Assembly: GCF_902771435.1 (NCBI RefSeq)
Contig: NZ_CACXXB010000002.1
Span: 44,016-108,015 of the forward strand
DNA length: 64,000 nucleotides
Direction: 5' to 3'
Source: an uncultured Methanobrevibacter sp.
Lineage (GTDB): Archaea > Methanobacteriota > Methanobacteria > Methanobacteriales > Methanobacteriaceae
Shown piece after piece: positions 8,967 to 18,171 of this stretch (within the stretch, counting starts at the first letter, position 1; every line of letters begins with the position of its first letter). The notes beneath the pieces were generated by a model that ran no database searches, had not been told where the DNA came from, and saw only the letters and a program-made list of their open reading frames with translations. The position numbers and the translations under genes are program-made.

Positions 8967-9863
8967 ATGGAAAATGAATACCACGAATCAAAAATTGATG
9001 TTCGTATAATTGTTCAGGGTTTGGATGTTGCACAGCTTGTTTCAAAGGCTGTCAACAATATTCAACTTGAAAACGATTATAACATCATTGTTTCATCAAT
9101 TATTCCTACCACAGAACTGAGCATCGTCAAGAAGGTAGCTTCAGGTGCCGATATATTATTGATTGGAGGGTATGGGCATGATGAAACATATAACATTCTT
9201 TTTAATGAACTTAAAACAGATTTCAATCACATCGGTCTGTTTGATTACAACAACATCATCATAGAAGATGAGTCATTAGATTTCAATCTTGCGGAAAAGG
9301 AAATCCTGAATTCTATAATTAGATCAACATTGTCCTATTCTTTAAATCTGATCAATATCCACACTTTGGAAAACAAGCTGATGAAGGTAACCCATAATTA
9401 CAATAACCTTTTGGATGACTATAATCAGCTTATAAAGGAAAATGAGGTATTGACTCAGCAGAACAACGAATTAATCGAGGATATTAATGATGTTAAATCA
9501 GATTTCTCCGCATTTAAACTGAGATATGAAGACATTTATTCAAAGGACATATTGGAAATCTTCAATCTCGAAGAGCTATGGCAGGAAACATTCAGGCAGG
9601 ATCTGGTCGATGAGGAACGTATTGTCATTGCAACTAACAAGTTTCGTCCCGAAAACATTATCGTTGGCCAAAACTATATTGCGGCGGAGTCAAAATCAAA
9701 GGCTGTCGAATGGCTGAATATTGTCCGAACTGCATTAATATTCGTTGATGAAAATTCCGAAGAGCTGAAAAAAGAGCTGAATGAAACAGAAACGGAAGAA
9801 AAAATCCCTGAAGTCAAAGACGACTACGACATTTCCAACAGCTTTGAAAATTTCTGGGATTAG
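8967..9863 (+). CDS. Uncharacterised protein with central coiled coil
   Basis: 298 residues. The first 125 residues look like a small alpha/beta domain (strands IIVQGL, IIVSSII, ILLIGGYG, HIGLFDY), then about 60 residues of coiled coil (about 130-190) and a C-terminal domain ending in an acidic tail. No signal peptide or membrane segment. I do not recognise the family. It follows galE closely and is the last gene of that operon; 235 bp of AT-rich spacer separate it from purF. Confidence 0.75.
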   Translation: MENEYHESKIDVRIIVQGLDVAQLVSKAVNNIQLENDYNIIVSSIIPTTELSIVKKVASGADILLIGGYGHDETYNILFNELKTDFNHIGLFDYNNIIIEDESLDFNLAEKEILNSIIRSTLSYSLNLINIHTLENKLMKVTHNYNNLLDDYNQLIKENEVLTQQNNELIEDINDVKSDFSAFKLRYEDIYSKDILEIFNLEELWQETFRQDLVDEERIVIATNKFRPENIIVGQNYIAAESKSKAVEWLNIVRTALIFVDENSEELKKELNETETEEKIPEVKDDYDISNSFENFWD

Positions 9864-10098
9864 CTAAAATCAACTAATTCTTTTCCATTCATTATAACTG
9901 CCTTCAATTTATTTTTTGCAATATTATTCAATCATATTAGCTATTAAATCAAGTGATTAATTTCTTCATTTTCATGTTTTTGAAAAAATGATTTGTGGAA
10001 ATTTCATGATGTTGCTGTGATTGTCTCACTAAAACAATTATTATTTTATACTAGTTTTTAGATAATTATAATCATACTATTTTATAGGGAGTTTATAA

Positions 10099-11520
10099 AT
10101 GCAAGGTGAGATGGAAGATAAGTGTGGTATTGTTGGAATCCATTGTGCAGATGATTCTAAAAATGTCGCATCTTTTGTTTATTATTGTTTGTATGCTTTA
10201 CAGCACAGAGGTCAAGAATCAGCAGGTATAGCTACTTTTAATCCGGAAATTGGTTTGAGTCATTATTGTGGCATGGGCTTAATCACTGATGTATTTAGGG
10301 ATTATGATGTTCATAGCTTATTAGGAAGCAGGGCAATCGGCCATGTAAGATATTCAACTACCGGACAATCAAAATTAGAAAATTCACAACCTTTTGTAAC
10401 TGATTTTGGAGATGGATTTATTGCCATGGCTCATAATGGTGATATTGTCAACTCCGATGAGTTAAAAAAGGAACTTATCGATGAAGGATTTTATTTCAAA
10501 TCCGACTGTGATTCCGAAGTGATATGTTATATGCTTAAAAAAGAGCATTATGACAATGACAAGGATGTTTTGGCTGCTATTGAAGCAGTATGTAAAAAGC
10601 TTGTAGGATCATATGCACTGACAATCCTGGTCGACGGTGAATTGTATGGTGTAAGGGACCCTATGGGAATAAAGCCTCTTGCTATTGCTAAAAGGGATGA
10701 TGAATTTATATTGGCTTCTGAAACTGTCGCATTCGATGTAATCAATGCAGAATATATCAGAGATATTGTACCTGGTGAAGTAGTTCACTTCAAAAACGAT
10801 GAAATCAATTCCTACATGCTCGAAAGTGCAGGAAAATGCAAACTTTCACACTGCATGTTCGAATACGTATACTTTGCAAGACCTGATAGTACCATTGATG
10901 GCATCAACGTTTATGAAACCAGGATGAATATCGGTCGTCAGTTACGTGAATTGTATCCTATCGATGCTGATTTGGTTATTCCAGTTCCGGATTCTTCAAT
11001 TCCTGCAGCCATCGGATATTCCAGAGCATCAGGAATTCCATACGGTGAAGGTTTAATCAAAAACAGATATGTGGGAAGGACATTTATCATGCCGACCCAG
11101 GAAGAAAGGGAACTTGCGGTAAGAGTAAAACTTAACCCTATAAAAGATGCCATTAAAGGCAAAAAGATTATTTTAATAGATGACAGTATTGTAAGGGGAA
11201 CAACTTCAAAACAGTTGCTTGACCTTGTTAAGGAAGCTGAACCTGCGGAAATACACTTTTTAGTAGGATGTCCTCCTGTTATTGCACCATGTTACTACGG
11301 TGTTGCAATGGCAACCAAAAAGGAACTGATTGCTGCAAATTATTCTACTGATGAAATCAGGGAACAATTGGACATTGACTCTTTAGGTTACATTACCCTT
11401 CCTGCTTTGGTTAAAGCTATCGGAATGCCTGAAGAGAACTTGTGTTTAGGCTGTCTGAATGAAGAATATCCTACAGAAATTCCTGAAGGGCTTGAAGCTG
11501 AAACCTACTACAAACCTTAG
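10099..11520 (+). CDS. purF: Amidophosphoribosyltransferase
   Basis: First step of purine synthesis: transfers ammonia from glutamine to PRPP. 473 residues. The Ntn glutaminase domain begins with the catalytic Cys (C9 in EDKCGIVGI), so an 8-residue propeptide would be removed. RYSTTG and MAHNGDIVN are glutaminase motifs. The PRPP loop is IILIDDSIVRGTTSKQ. C-terminal cysteines in GCPPVIAPCYYG and LCLGCL correspond to the 4Fe-4S ligands of the Bacillus-type enzyme. Start ATG 10099 follows GGGAG; ATG 10111 would have its GGTGAG site too near. Confidence 0.96.
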   Translation: MQGEMEDKCGIVGIHCADDSKNVASFVYYCLYALQHRGQESAGIATFNPEIGLSHYCGMGLITDVFRDYDVHSLLGSRAIGHVRYSTTGQSKLENSQPFVTDFGDGFIAMAHNGDIVNSDELKKELIDEGFYFKSDCDSEVICYMLKKEHYDNDKDVLAAIEAVCKKLVGSYALTILVDGELYGVRDPMGIKPLAIAKRDDEFILASETVAFDVINAEYIRDIVPGEVVHFKNDEINSYMLESAGKCKLSHCMFEYVYFARPDSTIDGINVYETRMNIGRQLRELYPIDADLVIPVPDSSIPAAIGYSRASGIPYGEGLIKNRYVGRTFIMPTQEERELAVRVKLNPIKDAIKGKKIILIDDSIVRGTTSKQLLDLVKEAEPAEIHFLVGCPPVIAPCYYGVAMATKKELIAANYSTDEIREQLDIDSLGYITLPALVKAIGMPEENLCLGCLNEEYPTEIPEGLEAETYYKP

Positions 11521-11526
11521 ATACTT

Positions 11527-12774
11527 ATGGTTGAATTATTAGCTCCGGCGGGAAATTTCATTTCCCTTCGCGCCGTTTTGGAAAATGGTGCCGATGCAGT
11601 TTACTTTGGCCTTGATGACTATAACATGAGGGCCAATGCAAAAAACTTTTCGATAGATGACCTATCGGAGGTTTCCAAAATAGCTTCTCAATATGGAGCC
11701 AAAACATATCTGTGCACCAACATTATCCTAAACGAGAGACGGGCCAGTGAACTGGAATCCAAGCTGGAGAAAATTTCATCATCTGATATTGACGGACTTA
11801 TTTTATCTGACATAGGCCTTATTGAGGATACCGTATCCCACGGTCTTGAAGCCCACATCAGTGTTCAGGAAAATGTCACAAATTCATATACATTAAGGAC
11901 TCTTAAGAAACTTGGCGCCAAAAGGGCAATTCTCTCAAGGGAGCTGTCTTTGCGCGAAATCACTGAAATCACTAAAAAATCACCGATTGAAACCGAGATT
12001 TTTATTCATGGTGCAATCTGCATGGCAATTTCAGGGAGATGTTTTTTAAGTTATGGGCTTTATGGAAGAAGTGCAAACTGTGGGGATTGCCTGCAGCCAT
12101 GCCGTAAGAACTGGACATTGACATATGAGGAAGGAGAAGACAATGTCATAAACTTTTCAGATGTTGAAGATGAGACATTTGTCATTACAGGAAGTGATGA
12201 CGGAAGCTACAGAACCAACTTCTTTTCACCAAAGGACATGTGCATGATTGAATACATTCCGCAGCTTATGGAGAGCGGTGTGGCATCATTCAAAATTGAA
12301 GGAAGAGCCCGTAGTCCTGATTATGGTGCAATGGTTACAGGAATCTATCGCGAAGCTATCGATTCCTATGAGAACAACCCTTCACAGTATAATGTTAAAG
12401 ACGAGTGGATGGACGAGCTGACAAGCGTATTCAACCGTGGTTTTGATACCAACTTTTATTTCAGCACTCCATTCGAGGTAAGTGAAGACAACCAGTCAAA
12501 ATATATCAAAAGAGACATAGGACAGGTTGTAAACTACTACAGCAGGGTTAAGGCTGCTGAACTGAGGATATGGGATGATTTAAAGATTGGAGATAAAATC
12601 ATCATCCAGGGCCAGACCACAGGCTCAATTACACACACAATAGATTCCATGCAGATTGAAGGAAAGCCGGTTGAAAATGTGGATAAAAACTCCAATGTTG
12701 CTGTTTCAATACCTACTAAAGTTAGAAAAAATGATTTTGTTTATAAATTAATTGAGAGGAATTCGAATGATTAA
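11527..12774 (+). CDS. Peptidase U32 family protein
   Basis: 415 residues. The N-terminal barrel begins ELLAPAGNF and carries the U32 signature EIFIHGAICMAISGRCFLS. Nearby cysteines (NCGDCLQPC) complete the Cys cluster that in related U32 proteins such as TrhP is linked to iron-sulfur or tRNA-modification chemistry rather than proteolysis. The C-terminal 80 residues form a beta-barrel-like extension. The gene is 6 bp after purF and overlaps the start of the NifH-like gene, so purF-U32-nifH-like-ogt may be one operon. Substrate unknown. Confidence 0.85.
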   Translation: MVELLAPAGNFISLRAVLENGADAVYFGLDDYNMRANAKNFSIDDLSEVSKIASQYGAKTYLCTNIILNERRASELESKLEKISSSDIDGLILSDIGLIEDTVSHGLEAHISVQENVTNSYTLRTLKKLGAKRAILSRELSLREITEITKKSPIETEIFIHGAICMAISGRCFLSYGLYGRSANCGDCLQPCRKNWTLTYEEGEDNVINFSDVEDETFVITGSDDGSYRTNFFSPKDMCMIEYIPQLMESGVASFKIEGRARSPDYGAMVTGIYREAIDSYENNPSQYNVKDEWMDELTSVFNRGFDTNFYFSTPFEVSEDNQSKYIKRDIGQVVNYYSRVKAAELRIWDDLKIGDKIIIQGQTTGSITHTIDSMQIEGKPVENVDKNSNVAVSIPTKVRKNDFVYKLIERNSND

Positions 12775-13561
12775 AAAAATTGCTATATATGGAAAGGGAG
12801 GAATAGGAAAAAGTACTACTGTGGCAAACTTGTCTGCCGTATGGGGTAGTGATGATTTAAACTGTCTTGTTATTGGCTGTGATCCGAAAGCGGACACAAC
12901 ACGTACATTATATGGCTCAAGAATTCCTACTGTTGTCCATACATTGAAGGAAAACAAAAAACCTGAAAAGGAAGATTTGGTTTTTACAGGTTTTAAGGGC
13001 ATTCAGTGTGTTGAAAGCGGAGGTCCCGAACCTGGAGTTGGATGTGCCGGACGTGGAGTTATTGTTGCAATGAAAAGGCTTGAAAAGCTTGATATCTTTA
13101 ATGATGAGTTGGATGTTGTCGTATATGATGTATTGGGTGACGTTGTTTGCGGAGGCTTTTCAGTGCCTTTGCGTGAAAAATATGCTGATGAGGTATTGAT
13201 TGTAACATCAGGTGAATACATGTCACTTTATGCTGCAAACAATATTGTTCGTGGAGTTAAAAAGCTTAAGGGAAACCTGAGCGGTATTGTGTGCAACTGC
13301 AGAAATGTTGACAATGAGGAGCAGATTGTCAGTGACTTTGCAGAAAAGATAGGAACACATGTAGTTGGAACAATTCACAGAAGTAATTTAATTCAGGATG
13401 CTGAATTAGATGCAAAAACCGTTATAGAAAAATACCCTGAAAGTGATGAAGCGCAAGAATACAGAAACCTTGCTTCAAGTATAATGAATAATGAAAACAT
13501 ATCCACACCTGAACCTATGAGTGATGAGGAATTTGAAGAGTTCTTCAAGGTGTATGTGTAA
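12767..13561 (+). CDS. cfbC: NifH-like iron-sulfur ATPase, probably CfbC of F430 biosynthesis
   Basis: 264 residues. P-loop GKGGIGKST at 9-17; the [4Fe-4S] ligands of the NifH fold are conserved as C93 (PGVGCAGRG) and C128 (GDVVCGG). The IGCDPKAD switch is present. In methanogens lacking nitrogenase the usual NifH relative of this size is CfbC, the ATP-dependent reductase that, with CfbD, reduces Ni-sirohydrochlorin a,c-diamide on the way to coenzyme F430. Other NifH-type paralogs exist in methanogens, so the exact symbol is probable, not proven. The start ATG follows GAGAGGA and overlaps the U32 gene by 8 bases. Confidence 0.8.
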   Translation: MIKKIAIYGKGGIGKSTTVANLSAVWGSDDLNCLVIGCDPKADTTRTLYGSRIPTVVHTLKENKKPEKEDLVFTGFKGIQCVESGGPEPGVGCAGRGVIVAMKRLEKLDIFNDELDVVVYDVLGDVVCGGFSVPLREKYADEVLIVTSGEYMSLYAANNIVRGVKKLKGNLSGIVCNCRNVDNEEQIVSDFAEKIGTHVVGTIHRSNLIQDAELDAKTVIEKYPESDEAQEYRNLASSIMNNENISTPEPMSDEEFEEFFKVYV

Positions 13562-13563
13562 GA

Positions 13564-14046
13564 ATGTACTATACAACCTATGCATCACCGATAGGTGATA
13601 TGTTGATTGCAGGTGATGGCGAATCCATTTGCAGAGTTTCGTTTTGTGGTCAAAAGCATTTGCCGTCATTTGATGATTTCATCAGAAAAGATGAACTGAC
13701 TATTTTTAGAGATGTAAAAAATTGGCTTGACGATTACTTCGCTGGTTTGAACCCGAAAATCAATTTTAAACTTAATCCTCAGGGCACTGAATTCAGACAA
13801 AAGGTCTGGAGGATACTTTCTGGAATTTCCTACGGTGAAACATTGACATACGGTGAAATCGCATCAATGATATCCGAGACAATGTCCGTCCAGGCAGTGG
13901 GAGGAGCCGTTGGACATAATCCTATAGCTATTATGATACCGTGTCACAGGGTATTGGGGGCCAATGGAAAATTAACTGGTTATGCCGCAGGCCTTGACAA
14001 AAAGATAGAATTGCTGAAACTTGAAAAAATAATGTTTCGGGATTAA
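13564..14046 (+). CDS. ogt: Methylated-DNA--protein-cysteine methyltransferase
   Basis: 160 residues. Suicide repair protein that takes the alkyl group from O6-alkylguanine onto its own cysteine, C127 in IPCHRV. The helix-turn-helix region (GETLTYGEIASMI, AVGGAVGHNP with the Asn hinge) is intact. It starts 2 bp after the stop of the NifH-like gene, with GGTG as upstream site. The N-terminal domain is the short form. Confidence 0.94.
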   Translation: MYYTTYASPIGDMLIAGDGESICRVSFCGQKHLPSFDDFIRKDELTIFRDVKNWLDDYFAGLNPKINFKLNPQGTEFRQKVWRILSGISYGETLTYGEIASMISETMSVQAVGGAVGHNPIAIMIPCHRVLGANGKLTGYAAGLDKKIELLKLEKIMFRD

Positions 14047-14235
14047 ACCGGGGGCATATATTTTTCGTCTGTTTTTGCGTAAATAGCTGAACTTTAAATA
14101 CTAACAGTACAAAAAATATTAAATGGCAATGATAATGTTCAATGAATCTTTTTTTTAGATAAGGCATTGGTACTGTGAATTGCCCGAACCTTCAAAATGT
14201 TGTGATGGTTCAGTATAAATATTTAGGTGATAACA

Positions 14236-14649
14236 ATGGCATTGGAAGGAGCAGAAAGAATCGATGAGTTCATGAATGAGGCACAAGTATTTTTCTTGGC
14301 AACCGTAGACGGGGACAAACCTAAAAACAGACCGCTTGGTTTTCATTTGCTGAAAGATGGGAAACTTTACTTTGGTGTTGGAAACCACAAGGACGTATTC
14401 AAACAAATGCAGGAAAACCCTTATGTCGAAATCGTTGCTTTAGTCGAAACTGACTTTTTAAGATATTACGGAAAAGTTGTTTTCGAACCTGATTACGAAC
14501 TTGCAGATGCAATAGTTTCCGGAAATGAATTCCTTCAGGGAATTTATAATGATGAAACCGGTTTCAAATTAGCTATTTTCCACTTGGAAGAGGCTACTGC
14601 TGAAATCCGTGATATAACCGGAAAAATCAACGAATCATATAATTTCTAA
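14236..14649 (+). CDS. Pyridoxamine 5'-phosphate oxidase-family flavin-binding protein
   Basis: 137 residues with the split-barrel fold: FFLATVDGDKPKNRPLGF, KLYFGVGNHKDVFKQMQENPYVEIVAL. These proteins bind FMN or F420 and reduce small molecules; the substrate is unknown. The start is ATG 14236, placed 5 bases after GGTGAT; the GTG inside that site is not used. A TATA-like AGTATAAATATT lies shortly upstream. Monocistronic. Confidence 0.85.
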   Translation: MALEGAERIDEFMNEAQVFFLATVDGDKPKNRPLGFHLLKDGKLYFGVGNHKDVFKQMQENPYVEIVALVETDFLRYYGKVVFEPDYELADAIVSGNEFLQGIYNDETGFKLAIFHLEEATAEIRDITGKINESYNF

Positions 14650-14712
14650 TTATATCCTTTTTTTCTTTTTTTCATGAAACTATTTAAATTTTAATTTACA
14701 TATTTCTCATCA

Positions 14713-15891
14713 ATGAATGCAAATGTCAATGATGAAAAAATTTTTACAAAGGACTTCTTTCTTGTATTCGGAGCTCTGCTTTTTTCAGCGCTGGTAATGT
14801 ATGCATTGATGTCAACAGTAACGGAATATGCAACATCGCTAGGCTCATCGGCAACCATTGCGGGACTTGTATCAGGATTATACATCTTCGGAGGCCTATG
14901 TTCCAGAATCTATTCGGGAAATGCTCTCGAGAAGGTAGGCTGGAAAAAGATAGCCCTGATATTCATGAGCATTCATTTTCTCTCATGCCTTCTGTATTTT
15001 TTTGTCAGAGATGTTAATCTGCTTTTGTGTGTTCGCTTCATCCACGGTATAGGTTTTGGAGCAACCGCCAATGCAATAGTTACAATAGCTTCGGATGTGC
15101 TTCCCAAAAAACGCTTTGGAGAGGCATTCGGCTATTTTATGCTCGGAACAACAATAGCTGTAGGTCTTGGACCATACATCAGCGGATTTCTATATGATAC
15201 TGTAGGTCCCTACGGCTGTTTTTTGGCCGCAAGTGTCTTTTCAGGTCTTGCCTTGATTTTCATTTATTTTGTTGATGTCAGCGAGCATGATCCGGCAAAC
15301 AATCCGGATTCGGTTAGGGATAGTGAAAATAACTATTCAGGTATTGAAAAGGTTTTTGAGATTAATGCCATTCCAGTATCCTTTTTCACAGCCCTGACAA
15401 GCCTGGGTTATGTTTCCATTTTATCGTTTTACAGACTGTATGCCGCTGAAGTCGATTTGACTGCGGCATTTTCATGGTTTTTTATAGTGTACTCAATTGT
15501 CCTGGTGCTTTCAAGACCTGTTGCAGGCAAAATCCAGGACAGAAATGGTGATTTGATTATTTGTGTTGTCGGAATTGTTGCCCAGTCAGTCGGGCTGCTT
15601 TTAATAGCGCTTTGGCCTTCAACATTAACTGTCATGATTTGTGCGGTATGCGCCGCACTGGGTTTCGGAACACTGAATTCCGCATGTACAACAATAGTTA
15701 CAAGAAACGCCCCCGAACACAGAAGGTCCTATGCAGTCTCAACATTCTATATTTTCTGTGATGGAACAATGGGATTCGGACCGGCACTGCTAGGTATGTT
15801 TGCCGTCAACGGATATGCTCCGGTATACCTGATATCTTCTGCAATTACACTGTTGGCTCTGCCAATCTGCATTTACGCTCTTAAAAAATGA
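14713..15891 (+). CDS. MFS transporter
   Basis: 392 residues with about 12 hydrophobic segments. The loop 2-3 motif appears as GLCSRIYSGNALEKVGWKK, and a second-half copy is RPVAGKIQDRNGD. Drug-efflux-like member of the major facilitator superfamily; substrate unknown. A TATA-like TTTAAATTTT lies about 30 bases upstream of the ATG, so the transcript probably has no or a very short leader. A strong terminator follows. Confidence 0.85.
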   Translation: MNANVNDEKIFTKDFFLVFGALLFSALVMYALMSTVTEYATSLGSSATIAGLVSGLYIFGGLCSRIYSGNALEKVGWKKIALIFMSIHFLSCLLYFFVRDVNLLLCVRFIHGIGFGATANAIVTIASDVLPKKRFGEAFGYFMLGTTIAVGLGPYISGFLYDTVGPYGCFLAASVFSGLALIFIYFVDVSEHDPANNPDSVRDSENNYSGIEKVFEINAIPVSFFTALTSLGYVSILSFYRLYAAEVDLTAAFSWFFIVYSIVLVLSRPVAGKIQDRNGDLIICVVGIVAQSVGLLLIALWPSTLTVMICAVCAALGFGTLNSACTTIVTRNAPEHRRSYAVSTFYIFCDGTMGFGPALLGMFAVNGYAPVYLISSAITLLALPICIYALKK

Positions 15892-15937
15892 TTGAAATAA
15901 AAATTCTTTTTCTCATGAATGGTGATAGCGTGGTTTG

Positions 15938-15968
15938 CAGAATAATGTAGATTAGATACATTATTCTG
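15938..15968 (+). terminator. Terminator after the MFS gene
   Basis: Perfect 12-bp stem: CAGAATAATGTA (15938-15949) pairs with TACATTATTCTG (15957-15968) around a 7-base loop. Poly-pyrimidine with several T runs follows to about 16000. Confidence 0.75.
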
Positions 15969-16106
15969 ATTCTTCTTTTTCTTTTTGTTTTTCTTTTAAG
16001 TTTTCAATTCCTATAATCATTTTATCATCTCAGTATTGATTTTAAAACAACATTTTTGGAATGTCATTTCACTTGATGTTATATTAATTTTTCATAATAT
16101 TTAAAT

Positions 16107-16124
16107 ATTTAGGCATACCTAAAT
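16107..16124. promoter_or_regulatory. Palindromic operator ATTTAGG-CATA-CCTAAAT
   Basis: Perfect palindrome with 7-bp arms and a 4-base centre. It sits directly before the TATA-like TTTTATATATTA (16124-16135) of the HAD/ArsC-like gene pair, where a bound repressor would block TBP/TFB. TTAGG...CCTAA resembles sites of DtxR/IdeR/MntR metal regulators; that similarity is from memory. Confidence 0.55.
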
Positions 16125-16177
16125 TTTATATATTATATTGGGAAGTCATATATTTACCAAAAAACATAATTAAAATC

Positions 16178-16822
16178 ATGAAAAGGCTTGCAATTTTTGA
16201 TTTTGACGGAACATTGTTTGATTCTGTGTGGGATGTTGAAATCTGCTTTAACAGAACTCTTGAAATTCATGGTTTTCCTACATTGACACATGAGGAATAT
16301 CTTGACAGATTGGGCGGAAACATTGATGAAATCGTTTCCCTGATTTTAAAGGACAAAAGCACTGCCGAAAACATCGAACTTGTTAAAGATACATACGGCA
16401 AACTGTATTCCTCTTTGCCTAAGGACAATACCAAACCATTTGCCAAAACCCATGAAGTACTGAAGGCTCTGCAGGATAAAGGAATATATCTGGCAATCAA
16501 CTCCAACAGAACCACAGATTCCATCATGATGTATGTGGATAAGTTTTTCAAAGACATTGATTTTAAGGCTATTGAAGGACACGACCCGTCATATCCGTCA
16601 AAACCAAGTCCCTGTGGTGTTGAAATAATAATGGGGCAATTGGAAGTTACAAAAGATGAAACAGTCTATATTGGAGATTCAATAACCGATATCAGAACAT
16701 CTCAGAATGCTGAAATTGATTGCATACTTGTCGGCTGGGGTTATGGCAGAAAAGATGCATTTGAAAGCGACTATCCTATAGAAACTGTTGATGATCCATA
16801 TGAAATACTTAACTATTTTTAA
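16178..16822 (+). CDS. HAD-family phosphatase (phosphoglycolate phosphatase-like)
   Basis: 214 residues. All four HAD motifs are visible: DFDGTLFD (7-14) with the nucleophile Asp, NSN near the middle, the Lys in SKPSPCG, and GDSITD for the metal. The cap is the helical C1 type, as in Gph/PGMB. The substrate cannot be read from sequence. First gene of a pair with the ArsC-like gene, 21 bp apart, behind the metal-regulator-like palindrome. Confidence 0.85.
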   Translation: MKRLAIFDFDGTLFDSVWDVEICFNRTLEIHGFPTLTHEEYLDRLGGNIDEIVSLILKDKSTAENIELVKDTYGKLYSSLPKDNTKPFAKTHEVLKALQDKGIYLAINSNRTTDSIMMYVDKFFKDIDFKAIEGHDPSYPSKPSPCGVEIIMGQLEVTKDETVYIGDSITDIRTSQNAEIDCILVGWGYGRKDAFESDYPIETVDDPYEILNYF

Positions 16823-16843
16823 GTTAAAGTCAAACAATTAATT

Positions 16844-17194
16844 ATGTTATTTGTTAATTACCCGAAATGCTCAACATGCAGAAAAGCAAAAAACTGGTTA
16901 GATGAACATAATATTGAATATGAGTCAAGACATATAATTGAGGACAATCCTTCCGCTGAAGAATTGCGCAAATGGTGGGAAATATCAGATTTGCCTCTCA
17001 AGAGATTTTTCAACACAAGCGGCATGAAATACAGGGAATTGAAATTAAAGGATAAGCTTCCCGACATGTCTGAAGACGAACAATTTGATTTGCTTGCCAC
17101 TGATGGAATGCTTGTCAAAAGGCCTGTTCTGGTGGCTGATGATTTTGTTTTGGTCGGCTTTAAGGTTAAGGAATGGGAAGAAAAATTATTATAA
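16844..17194 (+). CDS. ArsC/Spx-family thioredoxin-fold protein
   Basis: 116 residues. N-terminal CSTCRKAKNWL matches the CxxC of Spx/YffB relatives of arsenate reductase (true ArsC has a single Cys in CGTSR-like context). KRFFNTSGMKYREL and the later KRPVL with the conserved Arg are present. It may be a thiol reductase or redox sensor; arsenate reduction is not shown. Likely translated from the HAD transcript. Confidence 0.82.
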   Translation: MLFVNYPKCSTCRKAKNWLDEHNIEYESRHIIEDNPSAEELRKWWEISDLPLKRFFNTSGMKYRELKLKDKLPDMSEDEQFDLLATDGMLVKRPVLVADDFVLVGFKVKEWEEKLL

Positions 17195-17656
17195 AAAGAG
17201 ATAGCAGGAATTTTTTGATTTTAACCATTTACTTTTTTTTAGGGAATATGGGATTTAAGGATTAGGAGGATGGTGACAGCCCAATGCTGTCTCAAAAAAT
17301 TCTCTTATGAAATCCATGAAACCTTTTTTTGGGGATTAAATATGGGTTCGATGTAACAATCGATTTTTTAATTTGTTCTGCAATGCTACTCATTAGGGGA
17401 GGCTATGAGTTTACATTCATGTATGCTATAAGTTATTTTTCACGTTAAAGTTTCAATCTTCATTCCGGTGTGTTTTTTCGATGTTTTTTGCTATCTCCTC
17501 GGATTTGAAAGCACAGTGTTTGTAGCTTTCAATACAGACTTGGGCCGATAGTATATAAAAGCTTTTTGTAACTGTTTGGTAACCATGAAAAACCGAAAAG
17601 TTTATATGCTTTAAAAACAAGTCAATATAGCCGACTGATTTTAAGGAGGTATTATC
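17195..17656. other. Long intergenic region before the HxlR gene
   Basis: No convincing gene. It holds a 6-bp hairpin GACAGC-CCAAT-GCTGTC (17275-17291) just after GGAGGATGG, and the promoter of the next gene: TATA GTTTATATGC (about 17597-17606) and AAGGAGGT (17643). Possible minus-strand frame overlaps this promoter and is not supported. Confidence 0.5.
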
Positions 17657-18028
17657 ATGAACATCACTAAACATGTTAAATCATGTCCGATAGAATTGGT
17701 TGTAAAATTAATTAACAAAAAATGGGTAATTCAGATAATGAGAGATTTGTTTTACGGCAAATCCCGTTTTCACGAATTCAATGAGGATAAGCCTGATCTT
17801 TCAAACAAGGTCCTAAGCAACTGCCTTAAGGATATGGAAAGCAACGGTTTAATCCAACGTATTGTTGATAAATGCGATAAGAAAAACGTAAAATACATAT
17901 TAACTGAAAAGGGCAAATCATTAAACAAGGTTTTGTATGAAATTGCCATGGTAACTGTTGACAGTGAAAATTACTCCGAAAAGCTCGCCGGTGAACTGAA
18001 GGCAAGTTTTAAGGAAAACTTGTTATAG
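17657..18028 (+). CDS. HxlR-family winged-helix regulator
   Basis: 123 residues. The family pattern is clear: CPIELVVKLINKKWVIQIMRDL, then RFHEF, LSNKVLSNCLKDMESNGLI and KNVKYILTEKGKSL. The single N-terminal cysteine (C10) is at the place used for redox sensing in YodB/HypR-type members, so it may respond to electrophiles or oxidants. The gene has its own promoter and a strong AAGGAGGT site. Neighbouring flavoprotein genes are plausible targets, but no shared operator was found. Confidence 0.88.
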   Translation: MNITKHVKSCPIELVVKLINKKWVIQIMRDLFYGKSRFHEFNEDKPDLSNKVLSNCLKDMESNGLIQRIVDKCDKKNVKYILTEKGKSLNKVLYEIAMVTVDSENYSEKLAGELKASFKENLL

Positions 18029-18171
18029 CTATTGGGGTTGCGGTGTGAACCCTAAACACTACTTTTTTTGATTTTGAAAAATTTCCAGAATTCTGTTTAA
18101 TTTTAGCATTAACTTTAAAAAACAAGAGAAACTAAACTAATATTGAATAAAATATTTTAGGGGACAAAATA

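Noticed and set aside
11527..14046. Nitrogenase (nif) cluster because of the NifH-like gene
   Set aside because: No nifD/K/E/N-like genes are present; neighbours are purF, U32 and ogt, which fits a lone CfbC-type gene.
16844..17194. Arsenate reductase
   Set aside because: It has the CxxC of Spx/YffB relatives and no arsenic genes nearby, so only the family is given.
17268..17360. Possible 28-codon leader peptide starting ATGGTGACAGCC after AGGAGG
   Set aside because: The ribosome binding site touches the ATG, the product has no features, and no gene follows within 300 bp.
17453..17674. Minus-strand frame of 73 codons
   Set aside because: It covers the TATA box, ribosome site and first codons of the HxlR gene; no promoter or protein-like composition of its own.
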